The position numbers were made by a program, and so were the translations under genes. DNA of 51,012 nucleotides from an uncultured Coriobacteriaceae bacterium (lineage in GTDB: Bacteria; Actinomycetota; Coriobacteriia; Coriobacteriales; Atopobiaceae): NCBI GenBank assembly GCA_902801175.1, contig CADCHF010000013.1, positions 1 through 51,012 on the forward strand, read 5' to 3'. The notes under the pieces were generated by a model. That model searched no databases. It had not been told where the DNA came from and was given only the letters and a program-made list of their open reading frames with translations. This document shows, in pieces, positions 7,878-16,038 of this stretch; within the stretch, counting starts at the first letter, position 1; every line of letters starts with the position of its first letter.

Positions 7878-8012
7878 GGGTGTGTCAGCGGGGACGTACA
7901 CTTTGACACACGCGGAGAAACGTTCATCCTGAAAGCGTGTCGCAGTCGAAGGCACATCAAACCTGTTAGTTGGACTGCGTGTGTCAAATTATACGTCCCC
8001 CATGACACACCC
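7878..8012. repeat. MITE-like element, copy 2
   Basis: Arms at 7878-7913 and 7977-8012 begin GGGTGTGTCA and end with its complement. They are near-complementary, differing where one arm has TACACT and the other AATTAT. The interior GGAGAAACGTTC...TCGAAGGC...TGGACTGC is shared with copy 3 at 38801. It lies 28 bases after copy 1. Confidence 0.9.
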
Positions 8013-8035
8013 ACTCGCAGGTTCGGCGGTCGTTA

Positions 8036-8060
8036 GGTGTACGTCCCCCATGACACACCC
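8036..8060. repeat. Half-copy of the MITE-like arm
   Basis: The segment GTACGTCCCCCATGACACAC repeats the outer end of the copy 2 right arm without a partner, so it looks like a solo or partial element. The same kind of extra half occurs beside copy 3 at 38951. Confidence 0.75.
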
Positions 8061-8072
8061 TCCTCCCTACAC

Positions 8073-8104
8073 AAAAGCGGGGACCGATTGTTCGGTCCCC
8101 GCTT
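8073..8104 (-). terminator. Terminator of the suf operon
   Basis: AAGCGGGGACCGA and its complement form a hairpin with a short loop. On the minus strand it is followed by TTTTGTG. It lies about 30 bases after the stop of the last operon gene. Confidence 0.85.
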
Positions 8105-8135
8105 GCTGGTTAATTGCGTTTGAAATACCTCGCGC

Positions 8136-8567
8136 CTACTCCTGCTCTTCTTCCATGTCGTCACCGAGGATGTCGGCGAGGGTCTTGCTGTCAAGGTAGG
8201 CGCTCGTCACCTTGCCCAGGTCACGCCACACGCTCACGGTCGGGCAGGTCTCAATTGAGGGGCAAATCTCGTCGTTGGTGCAGTCAAGGCAAGCGACCGG
8301 TGCGAGCGAGCCCTCTGCCGCGCGAAGAATCTGCCCCAAGGTGTATTCCTCGGGCTTGCGCGTAAGACGATACCCGCCGCCCTTGCCGCGCAGGCTCTCA
8401 ACGTAGCCAGCGCGATGCATGAGGGCAATGACCTGCTCAAGGTACTTGCGAGAGATGTGCTGACGTTCGGCAACGTCGCCGAGCGACACCCAGCCAGGAT
8501 GCTTGGCGAGGTCGCTCATCGCCCTCAGCGCATAACGTCCCTTTGTGGAGAAGATCCCTCCGGCCAT
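8136..8567 (-). CDS. Rrf2-family transcriptional regulator (IscR/CymR-like)
   Basis: 143 residues. The N-terminal winged helix (FSTKGRYALRAMSDLA, then ISRKYLEQVIALMHRAGYV) is typical of Rrf2 proteins, followed by the wing RGKGGGYRLTR. Three cysteines near residues 93-108 (ACLDC, EICPS, ETCPT) are spaced like the [2Fe-2S] ligands of IscR, so it probably senses Fe-S status. It is the last gene of the suf operon, three bases after sufU, whereas iscR/sufR regulators usually lead such operons. It likely autoregulates suf. The cluster type is inferred from cysteine spacing. Confidence 0.92.
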   Translation of the reverse strand: MAGGIFSTKGRYALRAMSDLAKHPGWVSLGDVAERQHISRKYLEQVIALMHRAGYVESLRGKGGGYRLTRKPEEYTLGQILRAAEGSLAPVACLDCTNDEICPSIETCPTVSVWRDLGKVTSAYLDSKTLADILGDDMEEEQE

Positions 8568-8570
8568 CTT

Positions 8571-9083
8571 CTACGCTTCCTCTCCCAGGTGGTCGTGGTC
8601 ATGATCGTGGTCGCACGCAGCGTGCACCGTTGCAGTTGCGGTCCCAGCGGTGCTGTTGTTCTCGAGCATCTCCTCAAGCGTGCGCCAAGCAAGCTCGGCA
8701 CACTTGACGCGCGCGGGCATGTGGGCAATGTCACGAAGCATGGCAGCCTCGTCCAGCTTCTCCTCGAGCATGTCCTCGTCGGTCTCCTCGCCGCGAATCA
8801 TGCGCTTGAAGAGCTCGCAGAGCTCGATGGCCTCCTGCGGGGTCTTGTCAACCATGAGGTCACTCATCATGTCGGCCGAAGCCTGGCTGATGGCACAACC
8901 GCTGCCCACAAACGCGGCCTCCTCAATGGTGCCGTCACTGGCCATGCGTACCGAGAAGGTGAGCTCGTCGCCACAAGAGGGGTTCACGCCCTCATGGGAG
9001 AAGGTGGGGTCATCCATCTGATACTTGTAGTCGGGGTTCTTGGCGTGGTCCAAAAACACCGCGTTGTAAAGAGCGTTAGCCAT
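8571..9083 (-). CDS. sufU: SufU sulfur-transfer/scaffold protein with histidine-rich tail
   Basis: 170 residues. SufU accepts sulfur from SufS and passes it to the SufBCD scaffold, usually with a bound zinc. The three conserved cysteines are seen in NPSCGDEL, GSGCAISQAS and ARVKCAELAW. The aspartate next to the first cysteine is kept. ATG 9083 starts the family-typical MANALYNAVFLDHAKNP. The gene overlaps sufS by eight bases. The C-terminus ends with an unusual DHDHDHDH run after a cysteine (AACDHDHDHDH), which may bind extra metal. Confidence 0.94.
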   Translation of the reverse strand: MANALYNAVFLDHAKNPDYKYQMDDPTFSHEGVNPSCGDELTFSVRMASDGTIEEAAFVGSGCAISQASADMMSDLMVDKTPQEAIELCELFKRMIRGEETDEDMLEEKLDEAAMLRDIAHMPARVKCAELAWRTLEEMLENNSTAGTATATVHAACDHDHDHDHLGEEA

Positions 9084-10338
9084 TGAACACCTGCCAAACT
9101 CCGGTGAGGCCCTCAACAAGGGCGTCAATGTCCTGCTTGTCGTTGTAGAAGGCCACGCTTGCGCGGCACGTGCTCGACACGCCAAGGTAGGCGAGCAGCG
9201 GTTGCGCACAGTGATGACCTGCCCTAATGCAAACGTTGCTCATGTCGAGAATCGACGCAACGTCGTGCGGGTGAACGTCGCGAACGTTGAAGGCGACGGC
9301 CCCAATGTGACGCTCGCCCTCACGCGGCCCAATAATCTCGACAAAGTCGAGCTTGGCGAGCTCGTCGGTGAGGTAGGTGGCAAGCAGGCGCTCGCGCTCC
9401 TCGATGGCTTCCATGCCAAGTCCGTCCAGATACGTCAGGCACGCGTCAAAGGCGTAGCTGCCCGCGGCGTCCTGTGTTCCCGCCTCAAACTTTTGCGGCA
9501 CGGGCGCCCAAACGGCACCGGTTTCGGTTACGGAGTCAATCATCTCGCCGCCGGTGAGGAAGGGAGGCATTGCATCGAGCAACTCGGAGGTTCCCCAGAG
9601 CACGCCGATGCCCATGGGGCCACCCATCTTGTGTGCCGAGAAGGCCAGCAGGTCGCAGCCCAGCTCCTTCACGTCAACCGCGAGGTGCGGGACGGACTGC
9701 GCGCCGTCGACCACCATGCGTGCGCCCATCTCGTGAGCGCGCTTGGCGATGGCGGGAATGTCGTTCTCAACACCGAGCACGTTGGAGACGTGCGTAACCG
9801 AGACGATCTTGGCCTTGGGACCAATCTTTGCCTCAATTTCGTCCTGCGTGATGGTGTAATTGTCATCCAGGCGCAGGTACACCAGATTGGCGCCGGTTGC
9901 GGCGCACACCTGCTGCCAGGGGATGATGTTGGAGTGGTGCTCCATGATGGAGATGACCACCTCATCGCCAGGGCCCAAGTTCACAACCTGCGGCAACGTG
10001 TGTGCCACCAGGTTGAGCGACTCGCTGGCGTTGCGCGTGAACACGATCTGGGAGCCTTGCGGCTTGCCCGCAGCATCAACGGCGCCAATGAGCTTGGCAA
10101 TGTGCGCGCGAGCGTCCTCGATGGCCGAGGTCGCCTCAACCGAGAGGCGGTAGAGGCCGCGCAGGGGGTTGGCGTTCATCGTCTCGTAGAAGGTGCGCTC
10201 TGCGGCCAGCACTGCCTCGGGGCGCTGGGCGGTAGCCGCGCTGTCGAGAAACACGATCTCGGGGTTCTTGGCCAAGAGCGGGAAGTCGGCCTTAAACGGG
10301 CTGGCCTGAATTGCGGCAAGCTGCTCGGGAGTCAGCAT
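9076..10338 (-). CDS. sufS: Cysteine desulfurase SufS
   Basis: 420 residues, the normal SufS length. A PLP-dependent class V aminotransferase-fold enzyme that releases sulfur from cysteine. The PLP lysine is in FSAHKMGGPMGIG (near residue 227) and the catalytic cysteine in RAGHHCAQPLL (near residue 367). The substrate/cofactor stretches EHHSNIIPW and VDGAQSVPH are intact. ATG 10338 overlaps the sufD stop by one base (ATAAT arrangement on the opposite strand), so translation is coupled. It acts with SufU as the sulfur source for SufBCD. Confidence 0.97.
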   Translation of the reverse strand: MLTPEQLAAIQASPFKADFPLLAKNPEIVFLDSAATAQRPEAVLAAERTFYETMNANPLRGLYRLSVEATSAIEDARAHIAKLIGAVDAAGKPQGSQIVFTRNASESLNLVAHTLPQVVNLGPGDEVVISIMEHHSNIIPWQQVCAATGANLVYLRLDDNYTITQDEIEAKIGPKAKIVSVTHVSNVLGVENDIPAIAKRAHEMGARMVVDGAQSVPHLAVDVKELGCDLLAFSAHKMGGPMGIGVLWGTSELLDAMPPFLTGGEMIDSVTETGAVWAPVPQKFEAGTQDAAGSYAFDACLTYLDGLGMEAIEERERLLATYLTDELAKLDFVEIIGPREGERHIGAVAFNVRDVHPHDVASILDMSNVCIRAGHHCAQPLLAYLGVSSTCRASVAFYNDKQDIDALVEGLTGVWQVFNG

Positions 10339-11441
10339 TATGCCTCCTTGGGTTCAACGCCGAGAACCTCGGCAATGTCGCGAGCCACCTCGGCGCCAAG
10401 GACCGTTGCAGCGCGTGCGAGAACGGCCGAGCAGGCGTCGTCGTTGCCGGCATGAATGACCGCGTCGTCAAACAGGGCGCGCGCAAACAGCTGCTCGGCT
10501 GCCTCCTCGCTAAGACCGCGGGCGCCAAGGAACGAAAGCTGCTCGGGGCTAATGGCACCAATCGAGGCGCCATGGTTGCCGGCAACGTCCTCCTCGTCGC
10601 AAAGAATCACGGGTAGGGTCTTGTTGACCACGTCATCGCCGGTCACAAGCACGGTCTCGATCTCGGAGCCCTCGGCAAACTTGGCGCCGTGGATGAGGTC
10701 GATGGTCTCGCGCATGGTCTTGCGGGCGGAGTCGGCCAGGATGCCGGTGGTCACAATGTCTGCGCGCGTGTTGCGGCCGCGCTGACGAACCACGTGGTTC
10801 ACGTCGAGGATCTCGCTGCCCTGGGCCAGATAGCGCGAGTCGAGCGTAAAGCGCGACTTGTTGCCCGCAAGGTTGCAGGCAAGGCCAACGGCCACGCGAG
10901 AGCCGCCCAGAGCATACTGGCGCATCTCAATCTGAGCGCGCTCGCCAGCGTCGATGCCAACGCCGTCCAGGTGCTGGCCGCCGTCATGCGCAACGATCTC
11001 GACGATGCTCACCTCGGCGTCGGCCTCGGCAACCACACGCAGCAGCGAGGCAGAGGAGCTTCCCTCGGCGCCGCCGTGCGCAAAGGTCACGATGGTCGCC
11101 TTGGCTCCGGTGCGCACGAGCACGCCCGTGTCGCAGGCATCGCCTGTGGCGGCATCGATGTCAACCACAACGGTGCGAGCCTCGCTGGCCTTCACCTCGT
11201 AAAAGTTGGAGTCACCGGCCGAGCTCACGATCCAGCGCACGGCCTCGTCGCCCAGGCCAACCTCGACCTTGCCAAAGAGCTGCGGCAGCCCGGCGTACAC
11301 GTCGCCTGCCACCTTGGGCGTGGGCAGCTCCATCTTGATATCGTTGATGCGCAGGTAGTTCCAGGTCTGCGCGGGTGGCACATTGATGTGCGAAAGGGTG
11401 GTGGTTGCGACCTCTGCAGCCGCGTCCATGTGCTGTGTCAT
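10338..11441 (-). CDS. sufD: Fe-S assembly protein SufD
   Basis: 367 residues with the SufBD beta-helix core. It pairs with SufB in the SufBC2D scaffold. Recognisable segments are HGGAEGSSSASLLRVV, the VNHVVRQRGRNTRADI stretch, and the C-terminal region AISPEQLSFLGARGLSEEAA, which includes the usual SufB/D ending. It lies between sufB and sufS with one-base overlaps at both ends. Sequence is shorter than E. coli SufD at the N-terminus, as is common in Gram-positive SUF systems. Confidence 0.93.
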   Translation of the reverse strand: MTQHMDAAAEVATTTLSHINVPPAQTWNYLRINDIKMELPTPKVAGDVYAGLPQLFGKVEVGLGDEAVRWIVSSAGDSNFYEVKASEARTVVVDIDAATGDACDTGVLVRTGAKATIVTFAHGGAEGSSSASLLRVVAEADAEVSIVEIVAHDGGQHLDGVGIDAGERAQIEMRQYALGGSRVAVGLACNLAGNKSRFTLDSRYLAQGSEILDVNHVVRQRGRNTRADIVTTGILADSARKTMRETIDLIHGAKFAEGSEIETVLVTGDDVVNKTLPVILCDEEDVAGNHGASIGAISPEQLSFLGARGLSEEAAEQLFARALFDDAVIHAGNDDACSAVLARAATVLGAEVARDIAEVLGVEPKEA

Positions 11442-12874
11442 TAGCCGATCGCCCCCTCCATCTCGAGCTTGATCAGGTTGTTCATCTCGATGGCGTACTC
11501 CATCGGCAGCTCCTTGCTCACCGGGTCGGCAAAGCCGTTGACCACCATGGTGCGCGCCTCGGCCTCGGAGCAGCCACGGCTCATGAGGTAGAGGATCGTG
11601 TCGTCGGAGATGCGGCCAATGGTTGCCTCGTGGCCTACGCTTGCGCTGCCGTTGCGCACGTCCATCGCGGGGATGGTATCGGAGCGGCTGAAGTCGTCGA
11701 GCATGAGCGACGCGCAGCTCACTGTGGCGCGGGCACGGTCGGCCTTGCGACCCACAACGATCGAGCTGCGGAAGGTGTTGATGCCGCCGTCCTTAGAGAT
11801 GGACTTGGTGTCCACGCTCGCGGTGGTGTCGGGGCCGTTGAGGATGACCTTGCAGCCCGTGTCGAGGTCCTGCGTGGCGCCGGCAAAGGTGATGCCGGTG
11901 AACTCGCAGGTAGAACGGGCTCCCTGCATGATGGTGGTGGGGTAGAGGTAGCTCACGTGGCTGCCAAAGCTGCCCGAGACCCACTCCATCTTTGCGTCGG
12001 CACCAACGGTTGCGCGCTTGGTGTTGAGGTTGAACATGTTCTTTGACCAGTTCTCGATGGTCGAGTAGCGAAGGCGCGCGTTGTCCTTCACAAACAGCTC
12101 CACCGCACCGGCGTGCAGGTTGGCCTCGTAGTACTTGGGTGCCGAGCAGCCCTCGATAAAGTGCAGGTCCGCGCCGGGCTCAACAATGATGAGCGTGTGC
12201 TCAAACTGGCCTGCGCCTTGGGCGTTCAGGCGGAAGTAGCTCTGCAGCGGGTAGGGGAGCGTGACGCCCTCGGGCACGTACACAAACGAGCCACCGCTCC
12301 ACACCGCATAGTGCAGTGCGGCAAACTTGTGGTCGCGCATGGGAATCAGCTTGCCAAAGTACTCGTGCACGATGGGTTCGAGCTCGGGGTCGTGCAGCGC
12401 GTCCTCAATGGTGGTGTAGATGACGCCCTGGTCGGCCACCTCAGCACGCATATTGTGGTACACGATCTCGGAGTCGTACTGCGCGCCAACGCCAGCTAGG
12501 CTCTCGCGCTCGGCCTCGGGAATGCCCAGACGCTCAAAGGTGTTCTTGATGTCCTCGGGCACCTCGTCCCAGCTGCTTGCCTGCTTGGTCTTGGGGCTCA
12601 CGTACGCGCTGATGTGGTTGAGGTCGAGCATCTCGATGGAGGGACCCCAGTTTGCGGGCATCTCCATCTCCTCGTAGATGGCGAGCGCCTTGAGGCGCAT
12701 GTCGAGCATCCACTGGGGCTCGTCCTTCTTCTCGCTAATGGCGCGCACGATGTCGGTGGAGAGGCCGTCGGCGTAGCGCTCAAAGCCCTCCTCCGAGTAC
12801 TTGAAATCGTAGAGCGAGCGGTCGACGTCAGCCACCTGAGACCGCTTGCGAGTGGTTTCGGTTGCTTCTGCCAC
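11441..12874 (-). CDS. sufB: Fe-S assembly protein SufB
   Basis: 477 residues. The core scaffold subunit on which new clusters form. It carries the family segments YVPEGVTLPYPLQSYFR, HFIEGCSAP, and ENWSKNMFNLNTKRA, and the C-terminal MSRGCSEAEARTMVVNGF, whose cysteine/arginine surroundings are SufB-typical. The stop overlaps the sufD start and the start lies two bases after sufC, so the genes form one transcript. Together with SufC and SufD it assembles Fe-S clusters in the cytoplasm. Confidence 0.97.
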   Translation of the reverse strand: MAEATETTRKRSQVADVDRSLYDFKYSEEGFERYADGLSTDIVRAISEKKDEPQWMLDMRLKALAIYEEMEMPANWGPSIEMLDLNHISAYVSPKTKQASSWDEVPEDIKNTFERLGIPEAERESLAGVGAQYDSEIVYHNMRAEVADQGVIYTTIEDALHDPELEPIVHEYFGKLIPMRDHKFAALHYAVWSGGSFVYVPEGVTLPYPLQSYFRLNAQGAGQFEHTLIIVEPGADLHFIEGCSAPKYYEANLHAGAVELFVKDNARLRYSTIENWSKNMFNLNTKRATVGADAKMEWVSGSFGSHVSYLYPTTIMQGARSTCEFTGITFAGATQDLDTGCKVILNGPDTTASVDTKSISKDGGINTFRSSIVVGRKADRARATVSCASLMLDDFSRSDTIPAMDVRNGSASVGHEATIGRISDDTILYLMSRGCSEAEARTMVVNGFADPVSKELPMEYAIEMNNLIKLEMEGAIG

Positions 12875-12876
12875 GG

Positions 12877-13644
12877 CTACTCCACACCCTTCTGGGCCAG
12901 CTCGTTCTCAAAGCGCGCGAAGCCGTTGGAGTCGATGTCGTCGATGAGGCTGGCCGGACCGTCGGCAACGAGGTTGCCGCGCACCATGACGTGCGTGTGA
13001 TCGACGGAAAGGCGCTCGAGGATGCGCGTGTTGTGCGTGATCATGAGGAGCGCTCCGTCGCAGTCGGCGCGGTAGGCCTCGATGGCCTTGCTCACAATAG
13101 AGAGCGCGTCAACGTCGAGGCCGGAGTCAGTCTCGTCGAGGATGGCCAGCTTGGGACGGAGCAGCAACAGCTGCAGCATCTCGATCTTCTTCTTCTCGCC
13201 GCCCGAGAAGCCCACGTTGAGCTCTCGGGTGAGGAAGCTCTGGTCGATGTCGAGCTGGTCGGCAATCTCGCCCACGCGGGCGCGGAACTTGCGCGCGGTG
13301 GTCTTGAGCTCGGGGCGCATCTGGCAGATGGTGCGCAGGAAGCTGTACAGGGGCACGCCCGGAACCTCGACCGGTGCTTGGTACGACAGGAAGATGCCTG
13401 CGAGGGAGCGCTTGTCGGCGCCCTTGTCGGTGACGTCCTGGCCGTCGAACATGATCGATCCGCCGGTCACCTGAAAGACGGGGTCGCCCATGATAACGTG
13501 GCCGAGCGTGGACTTGCCAGCGCCGTTGGGGCCCATGAGCACGTGCGTCTCACCTGCGCCAATGGACAGGTTGATGTCATGAAGAATGGGCGTATCCTCG
13601 GTACCTGCCGAGAGCCCAGAGATAGTAAGCAGCTGGTCTGACAC
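12877..13644 (-). CDS. sufC: Fe-S assembly ATPase SufC
   Basis: 255 residues. ABC-type ATPase that powers the SufBCD scaffold. Walker A is GPNGAGKST, the signature is FSGGEKKKIEM and Walker B LAILDETDSGLD, which includes the SufC-specific TDSGLD. The GTG start at 13644 has AGAGAGG upstream. It is the promoter-proximal gene of the suf operon, with a candidate promoter at 13723-13752. Confidence 0.97.
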   Translation of the reverse strand: MSDQLLTISGLSAGTEDTPILHDINLSIGAGETHVLMGPNGAGKSTLGHVIMGDPVFQVTGGSIMFDGQDVTDKGADKRSLAGIFLSYQAPVEVPGVPLYSFLRTICQMRPELKTTARKFRARVGEIADQLDIDQSFLTRELNVGFSGGEKKKIEMLQLLLLRPKLAILDETDSGLDVDALSIVSKAIEAYRADCDGALLMITHNTRILERLSVDHTHVMVRGNLVADGPASLIDDIDSNGFARFENELAQKGVE

Positions 13645-13722
13645 GGTTGCCTCTCTTTTTGCTGCGCCTCTGCTGTGCGGAGACGCCAGCTAGTTGCCTG
13701 TAATTCCTACTCACAGAGCGGT

Positions 13723-13752
13723 ATTTTACCCACAAAGAGGAGGCAGTTACAA
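13723..13752 (-). promoter_or_regulatory. Candidate promoter of the suf operon
   Basis: On the minus strand TTGTAA (13752-13747) and TAAAAT (13728-13723) are spaced by 18 bases, about 80 bases upstream of the sufC start. The region downstream (GAGTAGGAATTACAGG) could hold an Rrf2 operator, but no clear palindrome is visible. Confidence 0.55.
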
Positions 13753-13754
13753 CC

Positions 13755-13779
13755 AAGCGACCTGGAATGTGGTCGCTTT
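13755..13779 (-). terminator. Hairpin between the HAD gene and suf
   Basis: AAGCGACC and GGTCGCTT flank an 8-base loop just after the HAD phosphatase stop. It separates that gene from the suf operon on the same strand. The T-run is weak (TTGGTTG). Confidence 0.65.
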
Positions 13780-13807
13780 GCGTGCGCGTGTAGACCTGCG
13801 GTTAGTC

Positions 13808-14638
13808 CTATGCGTGCTGGGGCTCGATGAACTTCTCCAGCACCTCGGCAAACACGCCATCGTCGCAGCTGCTCTTGGCCTGGTAGTCGGCGATGGCCAC
13901 CGCGTCGGCTGTGGCGTTGGAGACCACTACGCCAAGACCCGCCGCCTCGATCATGGCCATGTCGTTGGCAGAGTCGCCGCAGGCAATGGTGTCGGCGATG
14001 TCGATGCCAAGGCGCCCGGCCAGCTCGCGTAGGCCAGAGCCCTTGTCCACGCCCGTGGGGTTGAACTCGTAGTAGCGCCCGCTCGAGAAGGTGGTCGACA
14101 GGCCCTCGGTGAGCGACGGATCCATGGTGAGCGCCAGCTCGTGCAGCAGGTCGAGGTCCTCATACACATAGAGGCACTTGGAGAGGGGGACGTCGCGCAA
14201 GAACTCGATGCTGTCGCCCGGGAGAATCTTGAGGTCCATGTGGCCGGCAAGGTAGTCGAGCTCGCTTTGGGTGATGTTGTATCCCCAGATGTCGCCGGCC
14301 TGCGTATAGATGTGCATGCCAATGTCGCCCAGGAACACGGCGTGTTTAAACAGGCGCTCCACCACCTCAAAGGGCATGCGGCTGGCAATGATTGGCTTGT
14401 CCTCGCCCACGCGGTTGATGCAGCCGCCGTTGTACGAGATGACGTAGCTGTCCTTTAGGCACTCGGGTGGCAGGTCGCGCAGGCTGTTCATGATTGAGCC
14501 GTACGCGCGGCCCGACGCCGGCACAAAGAGCACGCCCAGCTCACGCATGCGCAGGATGGCATCAATATTGGCCTGGGGAACCTTGTGGTCAAAGCCCAAA
14601 AACGTCTCGTCCATATCGGTGGCAACCAGCTTGTACAT
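13808..14638 (-). CDS. Cof-type HAD-superfamily phosphatase
   Basis: 276 residues. Motif I is TDMDETFL (aspartate nucleophile and acid/base), motif II PASGRAYG, and motif IV GDSANDMAMIEAAG, all as in Cof/YidA-type sugar-phosphate or cofactor phosphatases. The cap is of the C2 type between motifs II and III, with the lysine of motif III in the VDKGSGLREL segment. GAAAGGACG precedes the ATG at 14638. The substrate cannot be predicted. It is monocistronic, upstream of suf with its own terminator. Confidence 0.93.
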   Translation of the reverse strand: MYKLVATDMDETFLGFDHKVPQANIDAILRMRELGVLFVPASGRAYGSIMNSLRDLPPECLKDSYVISYNGGCINRVGEDKPIIASRMPFEVVERLFKHAVFLGDIGMHIYTQAGDIWGYNITQSELDYLAGHMDLKILPGDSIEFLRDVPLSKCLYVYEDLDLLHELALTMDPSLTEGLSTTFSSGRYYEFNPTGVDKGSGLRELAGRLGIDIADTIACGDSANDMAMIEAAGLGVVVSNATADAVAIADYQAKSSCDDGVFAEVLEKFIEPQHA

Positions 14639-14699
14639 GCGGCGTCCTTTCTCGTGAGGATACTGTCATAGTACCTGAGAAAGGTTTATGCGCGCAGCA

Positions 14700-15677
14700 C
14701 TACTCGGGTACCAACTGCCAAGAGGACGCTGCTTGAACGACGGCGAGGCTGTCGAGCACGATTGCCGCAGCGAGCGACCCGGCACAAGTGAAGAGCACTG
14801 TGAGGGGCCAGGCGAGCTTCCAGGGCAACGTAAACACAAAGTGTGGCTCCACACGATACTTTATGAACAGATGAATGATGTACATCCCAAACTGCTTCTT
14901 GGCAATGAGGCTCACGAGCGCGTTTGACGAGACCGCATTTCCAAGGCGCAAGAAGAGCTCGTAAAGGCAGAACGACTCAATTGCATAGAACGGATTGATG
15001 TCAAAGAGATGGTCTCCAAGGCCCAGGTGGCAGAAGGTGGCAAGCACGAGCAGTGACCCGAGGGCGGCCGCAGCAATGTGTGACGTCTTTTGCCGCTCGA
15101 GGTAGGGATAACATATTGGCTCGGCCAAAAAGAGGAAGAGCCAGAGGCCAAAGGGGTATTCCCAACCAAATCTTATGGGGGTAAAGGTCATGGCAAAGAT
15201 GCAGGTGATGTAACCAAAGCCGAGGATGACAAACCAGCGCCTGCCGGTCGTGCCCATGGAGTCGAGCATTTGGGCAAAAAACGGTGCGGCGAGAAGGTAT
15301 CCAAAGAGGGTGTACACGAACCAGAGGTGGTTCCCGGAGTTGGTGTAGACAATCCGGGTCACACATTCCTTTGCCACGGCTGCGGCATCGCTTGGCAGCT
15401 GCGCCTTCATGTTCCAGATGATGGTGGCGCATGTGTAGACAACTATCGGCAGCAGGATGTTGCGCACCTTACGCAGGTAGTAGCCCCCATAGGAGGATTC
15501 GTCGCGTACGTGGAGGTTGAAGTGGCCCGAAAGCAGGAAGAATATGCCATTGCAAGCAAAGAACAACGGTTGCCCAACGACCCATACCCAGTAGCTGTCG
15601 GGGAGGGTGTGGACGCACACCACCATGACAAACGCAAGGGCGCGTGCCATGTCATAGGGAAAGAGTCGTTGCTTCAA
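14700..15677 (-). CDS. Acyltransferase-3 family membrane protein
   Basis: 325 residues, about ten hydrophobic helices. The opening KQRLFPYDMARALAFVMVVCVHT gives the family arrangement of R/D residues followed by a membrane histidine, as in OafA/NodX-type O-acyltransferases that modify wall or surface polysaccharide. The preferred start is TTG 15677 because AGAGGAGG lies seven bases upstream; an ATG at 15713 would extend it by 12 residues but has only a poor ribosome site. Divergent from the flotillin gene. The acceptor molecule is unknown. Confidence 0.82.
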   Translation of the reverse strand: MKQRLFPYDMARALAFVMVVCVHTLPDSYWVWVVGQPLFFACNGIFFLLSGHFNLHVRDESSYGGYYLRKVRNILLPIVVYTCATIIWNMKAQLPSDAAAVAKECVTRIVYTNSGNHLWFVYTLFGYLLAAPFFAQMLDSMGTTGRRWFVILGFGYITCIFAMTFTPIRFGWEYPFGLWLFLFLAEPICYPYLERQKTSHIAAAALGSLLVLATFCHLGLGDHLFDINPFYAIESFCLYELFLRLGNAVSSNALVSLIAKKQFGMYIIHLFIKYRVEPHFVFTLPWKLAWPLTVLFTCAGSLAAAIVLDSLAVVQAASSWQLVPE

Positions 15678-16038
15678 GGCTGGGCCTCCTCTAATAAGAC
15701 GGGTGGCGTTCATTTGCCTGCTGGGTGGGCGGCTGAATAGGCGACAGGCTGCCAAACACAGAATTTTATAATAAAAGAAAAAACGTAGATATGTAGAAAT
15801 GCGGTTCGTATAGGGCCACATCGGAATGGGAACAATCAGCTCATTGGCAAAACTTGCCAGCTGACTCAAGACGGCCGTGGACCGATCCAGGGAGAAGGAG
15901 GCTTCGTTGGACGCATAGCACCAGGCGCGTGATCGCGATTGAGGGTTGTTTGTTCTTGACTTTGGCATGGGCTCTGTGACCGAGGGCTGCGTTCATACCA
16001 AGGGCATTCGGTTCCAATTGCTTCTTAAGGAGAAGATC

